Source of the DNA: Candidatus Zhuqueibacterota bacterium
GTDB taxonomy: Bacteria; Zhuqueibacterota; Zhuqueibacteria; Zhuqueibacterales; Zhuqueibacteraceae
DNA: 37,812 nt
Direction: 5' to 3'
Assembly: GCA_022616415.1 (NCBI GenBank)
Contig: JAKEEU010000301.1
Span: 1-37,812 of the forward strand
Both the position numbers and the translations under genes were made by a program. Shown piece by piece: positions 1-7,253 of the stretch. The notes below the pieces were generated by a model that was given only the letters and a program-made list of their open reading frames with translations, was not told the DNA's origin and ran no database searches. The first letter of the stretch is position 1. Every line of letters starts with the position of its first letter.

Positions 1-4
1 ACTA

Positions 5-109
5 GTGCACTGTTACTTTAATTTTTGTAGTCTCGACCCCTTGTGGGGCGCTGTTATCAATAGCCGCCCACAAGGGGCGGGGACTACATAATTCATGGTA
101 ACAGTGCAC
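5..109. repeat. Fold-back (MITE-like) inverted-repeat element
   Basis: A 12-base arm GTGCACTGTTAC at 5-16 is matched exactly by its reverse complement at 98-109. A second pair of arms lies inside it: 27-50 and 65-87 pair almost fully (GTAGTC...CCCCTTGTGGGGCG against CGCCCACAAGGGG...GACTAC) around a loop of about 14 bases. The whole unit can fold into one long hairpin. It contains no reading frame. Size and symmetry fit a non-autonomous fold-back element or a structured intergenic repeat; no target-site duplication is evident. The inverted repeat is seen directly; the mobile-element reading is an inference. Confidence 0.6.
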
Positions 110-149
110 AAGAAAGTCCGCCAAGGAATAGGCCGGAGGTGCCGCCATG

Positions 150-283
150 ATATACTCATTTCGGGTTAGAATGTGAGTCATTGCGAGGCGTTTTTTGCCG
201 AAGCAATCTCATGGTTTTCAAAAGATTGCTTCGCTGAGAAACGCTCGCAATGACAATTACAAAATAACCCTTAACGAGTATAT
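150..283. repeat. Nested inverted repeat with GTCATTGCGAG core
   Basis: Three nested arm pairs share one centre. The outer arms at 150-168 and 265-283 (ATATACTC...GGGTTA) pair imperfectly. The middle arms GTCATTGCGAG (177-187) and CTCGCAATGAC (244-254) are exact. The inner arms GAAGCAATCT (200-209) and AGATTGCTTC (223-232) are exact. The GTCATTGCGAG / GAAGCAATCT core resembles a short dispersed palindromic repeat seen in many bacterial genomes. It lies downstream of the minus-strand gene ending at 349, so it could also act as a transcript 3' hairpin. Bases 284-348 show nothing else. Confidence 0.6.
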
Positions 284-348
284 TCTGCGCAATTCAGGCG
301 CAGTGATAGATTGCAACTTGCGGCCGCAGCACCCAAACCGCACTTTCC

Positions 349-744
349 TCAGTTTTTCTTAATCGCTGCCGGCTTGACTTTCAGCTCGATCAGAATGGCT
401 TCGAGAGGTTTATTATTGATATTTTCCGGCAGGAGCTTCTCGGCAGGATTCCAGATCACTTGTCCGGCATTTGCAGCTCTCTCCGGCGTCGTTCCATCCG
501 GGAAAGTGACTTTAACGAGGACGTCGGTTAAGAACACCACCACAGCTTCGGGCTGTTCGTACATAACTGATTTTTCACCGGGGCCGGCGGTAACGCGCAA
601 TACCCGCACCTGGTCATTCTCGAATTCAACTTTAAAATGAGTCGAATCCACTTTGGCCGCATCTTGTGCAAATACCGGCCGGGTAAAAAACCCGAAAGCT
701 AAAATTGCCAACAAGACGCCTGCGGAATTCATTGGGTTCTTCAT
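349..744 (-). CDS. Small exported cupin-like protein
   Basis: The protein has 131 residues. The first 26 or so look like a Sec signal peptide (basic start, hydrophobic LLAILAFGFF, then VFA-Q), so it is probably periplasmic. The rest follows the pattern of small single-domain cupins: 'VEFENDQVRVLRV', 'PGEK', 'VVVFLTD', 'FPDG', 'AGQVIWNPA' and a closing 'AILIELK' strand. The HxH metal ligands usual after 'PGxK' are absent; the sequence there reads 'SVMYEQPE', so metal-dependent catalysis looks unlikely. The start is well supported: GAGGAGG sits 7 bases upstream of the ATG. It is transcribed away from the polysaccharide locus and is probably unrelated to it. No specific substrate can be named. 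Confidence 0.75.
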   Translation of the reverse strand: MKNPMNSAGVLLAILAFGFFTRPVFAQDAAKVDSTHFKVEFENDQVRVLRVTAGPGEKSVMYEQPEAVVVFLTDVLVKVTFPDGTTPERAANAGQVIWNPAEKLLPENINNKPLEAILIELKVKPAAIKKN

Positions 745-971
745 GGTGATTCCTCCTCTTGAGGTTAACTCGTTTGGGGATAGTTGTGGCCGTCATTTCG
801 AATAACGGCGAAGCCCGCTTCGACTTGTCGCGCGCAAGCTGGGCTGCACTGCTATATAAACCCAATTCTCTGAGAGTTTTGCCGCCTTTTACGTTTTACC
901 AGAGGTGAGCATTAAACTTTGCCTGCAAAATAAGCATTCGCGCGAAAAAATGCAACGTTTTTTTAAAATAA

Positions 972-986
972 ACCCGCCCGGCGGGT
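972..986 (-). terminator. Possible terminator hairpin (minus strand)
   Basis: ACCCGCC and GGCGGGT form a perfect 7-base inverted repeat around one base, so in practice a shorter stem with a small loop. Read on the minus strand it is followed by a T-rich stretch (TTATTTT). No gene on the minus strand to its right clearly needs it, so its role is uncertain. Confidence 0.3.
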
Positions 987-1029
987 GGCCATAGCGGCAG
1001 GGCCACACCTTACACGCGCACCGCCTTAC

Positions 1030-1131
1030 AACATCGAAAAGTTTATTCACGCCAATGGCCTCGGTCCGAAAAATTTAGCGCCGGAAACCACTCAGCTTTT
1101 GCTCGATGTGACACTTTTGTTAAGGCTGTAA
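1030..1131 (+). pseudogene. Possible gene remnant
   Basis: This frame reads without interruption for 33 codons to a TAA and has protein-like composition (for example 'IEKFIHANGLGPKNLAPET'). It has no start codon or ribosome-binding site, and neither end connects to a longer frame. It may be the tail of a decayed gene or chance. No family is recognised. Confidence 0.2.
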
Positions 1132-1451
1132 CACGCCGGTTTAAATGATTTCATTTTCTTCATTTAACTCGACAACAGCGCATTTTTTGTCGTATACTTC
1201 CGGTGACATCATTGAGTTTCGCCTTTGGGGCCTCGCCTTTCTTAATTATATCTAAATACTTTAAATATCAGCAGGCTAAATGTTTATCAACGAAAACGTT
1301 ACAATAACGGTATGAAAATTGTTAATCAATATCAGTGTCAGGCGCCTCAACAAACTATTATCTTGGGTTTATCTCGTTTTTCTTATTTCAAATTTAAAGT
1401 GCTTACATTTTCATGCATGCACGAGAGCGAGGAAACAAGGAAGAGTCCTTC

Positions 1452-1820
1452 GTGGTGCTCTTGGCCACTTGTGATCCACAGATTTCGGAAGAGTTGAACC
1501 GAGCGCTGCAGCGCAAAAACGTCGAAATCCTAACGTTTGACAATGCCAAGGACATGCTCTTTGCCATAGCGGAAAATCGGATCAATTTGATTGTTTTTGA
1601 TCCGGATATTTCCGAGCTTAAAGGCCTGGGGATCTTGTCCGTCATAAAAAAATTCAGGCCGGGAACCCGCGTCATTGCGATGGGAGAGAATCTGTCTTTT
1701 GAAACCCAAAGAGCTTTGGCTAACGAAGGCGTTCTCTATCAAATTCCCAAACCCATGAGTCCCGGCCAAATCAGCCAGGTGGTTGAGACGGTGGTTGAGA
1801 AACTTTATCATCACGGCTAG
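1452..1820 (+). CDS. Degenerate response-regulator receiver protein
   Basis: This is a single receiver domain of about 122 residues with no output domain. The fold pattern is visible: 'VVLLATCDPQ' (strand 1), 'NLIVFDPD' (strand 3 with the would-be phospho-acceptor Asp), 'RVIAMGEN' (strand 4) and 'YQIPKPM' (strand 5 with the conserved Lys-Pro). Two parts of the usual phosphorylation site are missing: the acidic pair at the end of strand 1 is Thr-Cys, and the Thr/Ser after strand 4 is Gly. It may therefore be a pseudo-receiver that signals by protein contact. The GTG at 1452 has AAGGA 9 bases upstream; the in-frame ATG at 1413 has no ribosome-binding site and adds a non-conserved N-terminus. 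The BY-kinase gene follows after one base, so a regulatory link to polysaccharide synthesis is plausible but not proven. Confidence 0.7.
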   Translation: MVLLATCDPQISEELNRALQRKNVEILTFDNAKDMLFAIAENRINLIVFDPDISELKGLGILSVIKKFRPGTRVIAMGENLSFETQRALANEGVLYQIPKPMSPGQISQVVETVVEKLYHHG

Positions 1821-1821
1821 G

Positions 1822-4122
1822 ATGGAAAAGCAGGAACCGCATGCCATATCACTTGCCGAAATCGTCGAGCTGGTGAAGCGCCGCAAGAGGTCTTTGTTGC
1901 TGTGCGTTGTTTTAGCGCTGATTCCGATTTTGCTCTATAATCATCTGGCGACGCCAATTTACGAGGCCACGGCGATCGTGGCATTTGAGAACCACAGCAA
2001 GGAGCCGATGACCGGGCTCGATTTTTTCGGATCGCCGTCGCGGGGAAATTTCATGGCCAACCGGATTCAGGAGATGAAAACGAAAACTTTTGCGAAACAG
2101 GTTTATGACGAATTGCCGGATTCAACGCACCGTCTTTTCCGCTTCCCCGAGCCGTTGCCCGAGCATTTCAATGTCGAGCGGCATGTGGTCAACGTCATCC
2201 GCAAGAACATGTCCGTGCAGCTTGTCAAAACCACGGATTTGGTTACCATCTCGTATGCTTCCGAAAATCCGGGATTGGCAAAAACGGTGGCAAATGCCGT
2301 GACCACGGTTTTGCAGAAGAGCAACCTCAGGGCCCGCCGCCAGGAATATGCCAGCGTCAAGTCATTCATCGATGAACAAATTCGCATCGTTAAGGAGCGG
2401 CTGCAGCAGGCCGAAGATACCCTGCGGGATTACAAAACCCGCCAAAATATCACCTCGTTGGAAGACGAATCCAAGGAAATTTTGCAGCGCATAACCCAGG
2501 CGGAGGTGCTCTATAATCAGGTGCGGACGGATAAGGATGCCCGGCAAGAACGATTAGCCGTCATCCGGAAAAAGCTCGAAGAGCAGAAGCGAGACCTGGC
2601 GAGTTCGGTCACGCAAGTCAACAGTCCGCTCACCGTCAAATTAAAAGAGCGGCTCGTCGAGCTTGAAGTCAGATATTCGAATCTGCTGGTGCAAAACTAT
2701 CCGGAAAATCACCCGAAAATGGCTGAGCTGAAGGCGGAGATCGATCAGGCCAAACAAAATCTGCTTCAGACCACCATGCAACTGTTGGAAGGAGAAAAGC
2801 CCCAAGGCATTATCGATCCGCTGTCGCAATTGCAGAAGTACTTCGAGGAATCCATTGCATTGGACGTCGAGCTGCAGGCGTTGGGCGCAAAAGAAGCCAA
2901 TTTGCGCAGGATTCTTGACAGTTACTCCGACTATTTGAAGAAACTTCCGGATAAAGAGCTGGCGCTCGTCCGCTTGATGCGCGACAAAGAAGTGAATACC
3001 AAAAATTACACCCGCTTGCTCGAAGAGCGCGAACAGGCGAGAATTCGTGAGGCCGCAGAGCTGGGCAACATCCGCCTCATGGAGCCAGCGGAAACGCCGC
3101 TTGCCGCAGCGCGCCCGCAAAAATTGTTGAATGTCGGCATCGGTTTGTTTTGCGGAATCGTGCTGGGGCTGGTGTTGATTTTTGTCGCTGAATTCTCGAA
3201 AGAAGTTCCGAGAACACAAGAGGAGGTCGAGCGCATTCTTCGGCTTCCGGTTCTCGCTGCGGTGCCGCAAATCAAGCGAGGCCCATCATTCAGTCTGAAT
3301 GGTCACACGCGACAACGCGTTCTCCTCAGTCACGAGACGCCGATGCCTTTTATTCGGGACGCCTTTTCTTACCTGTGGAGTTCGATGCAATTTTCCAACC
3401 GCCGGAAGCCGCTGATCGTTATGATTACCAGTTCCGGGCCGGCTGAAGGCAAATCGGCTATCGCCGTCAACTTATCCCTGACCGCAGCACGCCACGGCAA
3501 GAATACAATTCTCATCGATGGCGATTTGCGCAAGCCGGTTTTGCACGAGACTTTCGGATTGCCATTCTCGCCAGGGCTCATCAATCTCGTCATCAAAGCC
3601 AACCGGGCTTGGCCGGCTTTAGCATTGCCCGCAGAGGCGAGAGCTTTGACAGGAAATGAGATGTCCGGTGACGTTGAGAAGCGGTCCGAAAGGGACCGAC
3701 GCAGCATTCGTGAACAGATCGTTCCAACCCTCGACGCCGTTTTGCAACCAACGGCGACGAAGAATTTGCGGCTTTTGGCCATGGGAGATCCACTCATCGC
3801 GCCGGACGTGCTTTGGAGCTCACCGTATATAGAGGAAATCTTGGGCATGCTGAGACGGATCGCAAATTTTATTGTGATCGATACGCCGCCGCTGATCGGC
3901 ATGCCGGATGCCAGCATCGTTGGACAGTATTGTGATGGGATATTGTTATGTGTTGAAGCCGGACGGACCGAGGAAAAAATTCTGCTGCGCGCCCAGAAAA
4001 TTTTGGACCTGGGAGAAAACAAAGTTTGGGGCGTGGTGCTGAATAAAGTCGAGCCGGATACGATTTATGGCACTTACAAATATTACAAGTATTACGTGAA
4101 GCACTACCATAAGAATGGGTGA
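1822..4122 (+). CDS. wzc: Polysaccharide co-polymerase / BY-kinase (Wzc-like)
   Basis: This is an inner-membrane chain-length regulator fused to a bacterial tyrosine kinase, 766 residues from the ATG at 1822. It has a Wzz-type N-terminus with a membrane segment near residues 25-48, a long helical/coiled-coil periplasmic region (about 170-430), a proline-containing stretch and a second membrane segment (about 445-470). The cytosolic kinase has Walker A 'GPAEGKS' (about 538-545), Walker A' 'LIDGDLRKP' (about 564-572) and Walker B 'FIVIDTPP' (about 683-690). It ends in a tyrosine cluster 'YKYYKYYVKHY', the usual autophosphorylation site. An upstream TTG start at 1783 is possible but would overlap the receiver gene. 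The stop overlaps the next gene by 8 bases. In known systems this family controls polymer length with an outer-membrane export protein; only a reduced SLBB protein is found here. Confidence 0.93.
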   Translation: MEKQEPHAISLAEIVELVKRRKRSLLLCVVLALIPILLYNHLATPIYEATAIVAFENHSKEPMTGLDFFGSPSRGNFMANRIQEMKTKTFAKQVYDELPDSTHRLFRFPEPLPEHFNVERHVVNVIRKNMSVQLVKTTDLVTISYASENPGLAKTVANAVTTVLQKSNLRARRQEYASVKSFIDEQIRIVKERLQQAEDTLRDYKTRQNITSLEDESKEILQRITQAEVLYNQVRTDKDARQERLAVIRKKLEEQKRDLASSVTQVNSPLTVKLKERLVELEVRYSNLLVQNYPENHPKMAELKAEIDQAKQNLLQTTMQLLEGEKPQGIIDPLSQLQKYFEESIALDVELQALGAKEANLRRILDSYSDYLKKLPDKELALVRLMRDKEVNTKNYTRLLEEREQARIREAAELGNIRLMEPAETPLAAARPQKLLNVGIGLFCGIVLGLVLIFVAEFSKEVPRTQEEVERILRLPVLAAVPQIKRGPSFSLNGHTRQRVLLSHETPMPFIRDAFSYLWSSMQFSNRRKPLIVMITSSGPAEGKSAIAVNLSLTAARHGKNTILIDGDLRKPVLHETFGLPFSPGLINLVIKANRAWPALALPAEARALTGNEMSGDVEKRSERDRRSIREQIVPTLDAVLQPTATKNLRLLAMGDPLIAPDVLWSSPYIEEILGMLRRIANFIVIDTPPLIGMPDASIVGQYCDGILLCVEAGRTEEKILLRAQKILDLGENKVWGVVLNKVEPDTIYGTYKYYKYYVKHYHKNG

Positions 4123-5116
4123 AGCTGTGAATTGGCTGAATAAAAAGGTCTTGGTTACAGGCGCCGCCGGATTCATTGGGAGCCATCTCACTGAGAGCCT
4201 GGTTGAATTGGGCGCCCGTGTTCGTGCGTTTATTCGCTACAACTCGAGAAACGATAAAGGTTATCTCGAGGCGTTTTCTCCCGGCGTCAAAAGCGCTCTG
4301 GAGATTTATGTTGGCGATTTGAAAGATCCCAACGCCGTGCGCAACGCCGTGCGCGGCGCCGACGTCGTGTTTCATCTCGGCGCTCTGATCGCCATTCCGT
4401 ACTCGTATGTCAATCCCATGGATTTCGTGCAGACCAACGTCGTCGGCACGGCGAACGTATTGAATGCCTGCCTTGAGAACGGCGTCGAGCGTTTGGTGCA
4501 GGCCTCGACCAGCGAAGTCTATGGAACCTTGCACTATGCGCCCATAGATGAAATGCACCCAATCGAGGGAAAATCTCCTTACGCCGCCAGCAAGATCGGC
4601 GCCGACCAATTGGCGCTCAGCTATTATCGCTCCTTCGGCTTGCGTGTTACGTTGATTCGTCCATTCAATACCTACGGACCGCGACAATCCTTGCGCGCGA
4701 TCATTCCGACGGTTATTACCCAGGCGCTCAACAGTGATTGCATTCGCCTCGGCTCGCTGCATCCCACCCGCGATTTTAACTATGTCGCCGATACGGTAAG
4801 GGGATTGCAAAAAGCGGTGAGTGTGGAGGAGGCCATCGGAGAAACCATCAATCTCGGAACCGGACGGGAGGCTTCGATTCTGCAGTTGTGCGAAATCATC
4901 CGGCAGTTGGTCGGCCGGGAGATTCCAATCGTGCGCGACGAGGTTCGTGTCCGTCCCGCGACCAGCGAAGTGGAGCGGCTGATTTGTGAAAATTTGAAAG
5001 CGCGGAAAATGCTCGAGTGGCAGCCCCGCTTCACGCTGGAAGAAGGCTTGAAAAAAACCATCGAATGGGTCGGACTCTGTGCCGGCCAAAGAAAACCCGT
5101 GGAATATGTTATTTGA
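4115..5116 (+). CDS. legB: LegB-like NDP-sugar 4,6-dehydratase (SDR)
   Basis: This is an extended short-chain dehydrogenase of 333 residues. It has the NAD-binding 'TGAAGFIGSH' (about 15-24), Ser/Thr in 'STSEVYG', and catalytic Tyr156/Lys160 in 'YAASK'. Overall it follows LegB closely ('IAIPYSY', 'RPFNTYGPRQS', 'LHPTRDFNYVADT', 'SEVERL'). LegB removes water from an NDP-GlcNAc to give the 4-keto-6-deoxy sugar, the first step toward legionaminic acid or other 4-amino-4,6-dideoxy sugars. The following nucleotidyltransferase and DegT aminotransferase suit that pathway. No NeuB-type sialic-acid synthase is present, so a plain 4-amino sugar is more likely than a nonulosonate. The start overlaps the kinase stop; a GTG at 4127 would give an N-terminus closer to the family's usual one. 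Confidence 0.87.
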   Translation: MGEAVNWLNKKVLVTGAAGFIGSHLTESLVELGARVRAFIRYNSRNDKGYLEAFSPGVKSALEIYVGDLKDPNAVRNAVRGADVVFHLGALIAIPYSYVNPMDFVQTNVVGTANVLNACLENGVERLVQASTSEVYGTLHYAPIDEMHPIEGKSPYAASKIGADQLALSYYRSFGLRVTLIRPFNTYGPRQSLRAIIPTVITQALNSDCIRLGSLHPTRDFNYVADTVRGLQKAVSVEEAIGETINLGTGREASILQLCEIIRQLVGREIPIVRDEVRVRPATSEVERLICENLKARKMLEWQPRFTLEEGLKKTIEWVGLCAGQRKPVEYVI

Positions 5117-5185
5117 CAGGCAATTGCAGCACGAATTGAATCTGAGCATGAAAAGGATTTTTTTGACCGAAAGCAGGGATGACTT

Positions 5186-5893
5186 ATGCAGGCCGTGATT
5201 ATGGCGGGTGGCAATGGGGTGCGGTTGCATCCATATACGTCCGTTATTCCCAAGCCACTGCTTCCCATCAACGAAGCGCCGATTATCGAGATTATTGTCA
5301 AGCAATTGCGCCATCACGGCTTCACCAGAGTTTCGATCGCTTTGGGCTACCTCGCCGAGCTCATCAAAGTCTTTCTCGGCGACGGCTCGAAGTATGGCGT
5401 GCAAATCGACTATTCCATTGAAACCAAGCCGCTCGGCACTATTTCGCCACTCACGTTGATTGATGGCCTCGAGTCAACCGTTCTCGTAATGAACGCTGAT
5501 TTGCTCACCAATCTCGACTATCGGGCGTTCATGGATTTTCACCGGCGCCAACGGGCCGCCGTTACCATTGGCATGTGCCGCAAAGCGATTGCGACCGACC
5601 TCGGCGTAATCGAGATCAATGGCGATTTGCGCCTCAAGCTTTACCGTGAGAAGCCCGAGTTCATGCTCAACGTCAGCATGGGAATTTACGCATTCGAGTC
5701 TCGTATCGTTTCCGGCTTGCCGAAAGATCGTCCGGTGCATTTTCCTGATTTCATCAATGCGCTTATCGAATCCGGCGAAAATGTGGTCGGCTATCCTTTT
5801 GAAGGTTATTGGCTCGACATCGGGCGGCACTGCGATTACGATCGCGCAGTGCGCGAATTCAACCAAATTCGTGGAGAGTTGAACATTGACTGA
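5186..5893 (+). CDS. Sugar-phosphate nucleotidyltransferase
   Basis: This is a compact 235-residue nucleotidyltransferase that joins an NTP to a sugar-1-phosphate. The N-terminal nucleotide-binding loop reads 'GGNGVRL' (8-14), a variant of the usual GGxGTRL; 'PKPLLP' follows at about 22-27. 'VLVMNADLL' carries the metal-binding Asp, and 'GYWLDIG' lies near 208-214. The protein resembles the guanylyl/uridylyl-transferase domains of legionaminic-acid pathways (PtmE type) but lacks their CBS domains. Its position between LegB and an aminotransferase suggests it makes the NDP-sugar they use. Whether that is GDP- or UDP-linked cannot be told from the sequence. The next gene starts 8 bases before its stop. 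Confidence 0.82.
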   Translation: MQAVIMAGGNGVRLHPYTSVIPKPLLPINEAPIIEIIVKQLRHHGFTRVSIALGYLAELIKVFLGDGSKYGVQIDYSIETKPLGTISPLTLIDGLESTVLVMNADLLTNLDYRAFMDFHRRQRAAVTIGMCRKAIATDLGVIEINGDLRLKLYREKPEFMLNVSMGIYAFESRIVSGLPKDRPVHFPDFINALIESGENVVGYPFEGYWLDIGRHCDYDRAVREFNQIRGELNID

Positions 5894-7040
5894 ATGGCGT
5901 GTAACGCTTTCCGAGCCTGATCTGGGGCCGGAAGAATCACAAGCTGTCGCCGCCGTCTTGCGTACCCGCTGGTTGACCATGGGCGCGGCCACGCAAACAT
6001 TCGAGGCAAAGTTTGCGGAATTTTGCGGCGCCAAGTACGCGATCGCGGTTGCCAACGGCACCGCCGCTCTGCACCTTGCCCATTGGGCGCTCGGGATCGG
6101 GCCCGGCGACGAAGTCATCTGTCCGGCGTTGACTTTTGTGGCAACGGCTAATGCAGTGCTTTATTGCCGCGCGACGCCGGTGTTCGCCGACGTCAGCGGT
6201 TTCGACAATCTCAACATTTCCACGGAGGCGATTCGGCAAAAAATATCCTCGCGCACGCGCTGCATTACGGTGATGCATTACGGCGGCTATCCTTGTGAGA
6301 TGCAAGCCATTCACAAAATTGCCGGTGAGCACGGTTTGGCGGTGATCGAAGATGCCTGCCATGCGATCGGCGCGGAGTATCATGGAAAAAAATGCGGAAC
6401 GTTGGGAGACATTGGTTGCTTCAGCTTTTTCTCGAATAAGAATTTGGTGACGGGAGAGGGCGGCATGCTGGTGACGGACAGCGCCGAATTGGCGCAAAAG
6501 CTGCGATTGGGGCGTTCGCATGGGATGACCACGATGTCATGGGATCGTCACCAAGGCCACGCTTCGAGCTATGACGTGGTCGATCTCGGTTTCAATTACC
6601 GAATCGACGAGATACGAGCGGCTTTGGGCCAAGTGCAGCTCGGCAAGCTCGAGGCGAACAATCGCCGTCGGCGCGAGCTGACGCGGCGCTACCAAAACCA
6701 TCTTCGTCAAATACCGGGCTTGGAGTTGCCTTTTGTCAACCACGCGGCGTCCGGCTCAAAAGCCCTTTTGGGCGCCTTTCATCTTTTTCCGATCTTGCTG
6801 CCGCCGGCGTATGAGCGCTCATGCTTTATGGAAGAAATGAAACGTCGCGGCATTCAGGCCAGCGTACATTATCCGCCGGTTCATCGCTTCCAATACTATC
6901 AAAAACATTTCCAGCACGCCGCTGGCACCTTGCCGCTCACCGAGGAAGTGAGCCGGCGGGAGGTGACTCTGCCGCTACATCCGTTGATGACGCCGGAAGA
7001 CGTGGACTTTGTCTGCCATGCTGTTAGCGAAATTATTTGA
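5886..7040 (+). CDS. DegT/DnrJ/EryC1/StrS sugar aminotransferase
   Basis: This is a PLP-dependent aminotransferase of 384 residues, probably aminating the 4-keto sugar made by the LegB-like enzyme. Family marks are 'VANGTAALHLA' (phosphate-binding region), 'PALTFVATANAV', 'VIEDACHAIGA' (Asp contacting the PLP ring nitrogen) and 'FFSNKNLVTGEGG' with the Schiff-base Lys at 185. The C-terminal 'VHYPPVHRFQYY' motif is also typical. Translation appears to start at a TTG overlapping the previous stop, with GGAGAG about 8 bases upstream, which implies translational coupling. The product would be a 4-amino-4,6-dideoxy NDP-sugar. No acetyltransferase for it is seen in the window. Confidence 0.93.
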   Translation: MTEWRVTLSEPDLGPEESQAVAAVLRTRWLTMGAATQTFEAKFAEFCGAKYAIAVANGTAALHLAHWALGIGPGDEVICPALTFVATANAVLYCRATPVFADVSGFDNLNISTEAIRQKISSRTRCITVMHYGGYPCEMQAIHKIAGEHGLAVIEDACHAIGAEYHGKKCGTLGDIGCFSFFSNKNLVTGEGGMLVTDSAELAQKLRLGRSHGMTTMSWDRHQGHASSYDVVDLGFNYRIDEIRAALGQVQLGKLEANNRRRRELTRRYQNHLRQIPGLELPFVNHAASGSKALLGAFHLFPILLPPAYERSCFMEEMKRRGIQASVHYPPVHRFQYYQKHFQHAAGTLPLTEEVSRREVTLPLHPLMTPEDVDFVCHAVSEII

Positions 7041-7058
7041 GTATGCCGCATTTACAGG

Positions 7059-7086
7059 AGTGCTTCGCTTTCAGCGGAGCGACACT
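7059..7086. repeat. Small imperfect palindrome in 213-base gap
   Basis: AGTGCTTCGCT and AGCGGAGCGACACT pair imperfectly around TTC, and a related AAAGCTTCGCAC follows at 7087-7098. The gap of 213 bases is otherwise empty apart from an 18-codon frame at 7138 that is not convincing. It may be a dispersed intergenic repeat or a weak transcript hairpin. Confidence 0.3.
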
Positions 7087-7253
7087 AAAGCTTCGCACGC
7101 CGTTTATGTCTGCTTAAGGGAGAAGGGATCTAACAACATGAAACATCTGAAACACAGTGCAAGGCCTCAGCCGAGATTATTCACAAGTTCATAGAATGAC
7201 GTGAATGATGCGGGCTGGTAGGCGTTGCAGACATTTTCAGGGAAGATTGCCTC

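Larger units (their letters stand above)
745..1451. other. Intergenic region between divergent genes
   Basis: No convincing complete gene is present. A GC-rich hairpin lies at 972-986 (ACCCGCC/GGCGGGT) with an A/T-rich run on its left, so it resembles a terminator read on the minus strand. A short plus-frame stretch ending at 1131 looks protein-like and may be a gene remnant. From about 1150 to 1412 the sequence is A/T-rich, which suits the promoter region of the polysaccharide locus, but no -35/-10 pair stands out. TTGGGG and TATATC, 16 bases apart near 1217-1244, are the best I could find and are weak. Confidence 0.45.

Noticed and set aside
1..300. CRISPR array or transposon end with gene
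   Set aside because: The repeats are inverted, not regularly spaced direct repeats, and no transposase or cas gene is nearby.
1312..1497. 61-codon plus-strand frame
   Set aside because: It lies in the A/T-rich leader and overlaps the receiver gene in another frame; no protein-like pattern.
3869..5404. 511-codon open frame on the minus strand
   Set aside because: It lies opposite the kinase end, the LegB-like gene and the nucleotidyltransferase, all with strong motifs; the antisense translation shows none.
4115..7040. Complete legionaminic acid pathway
   Set aside because: No NeuB/LegI synthase, hydrolysing epimerase, acetyltransferase or CMP-transferase is present in the window.
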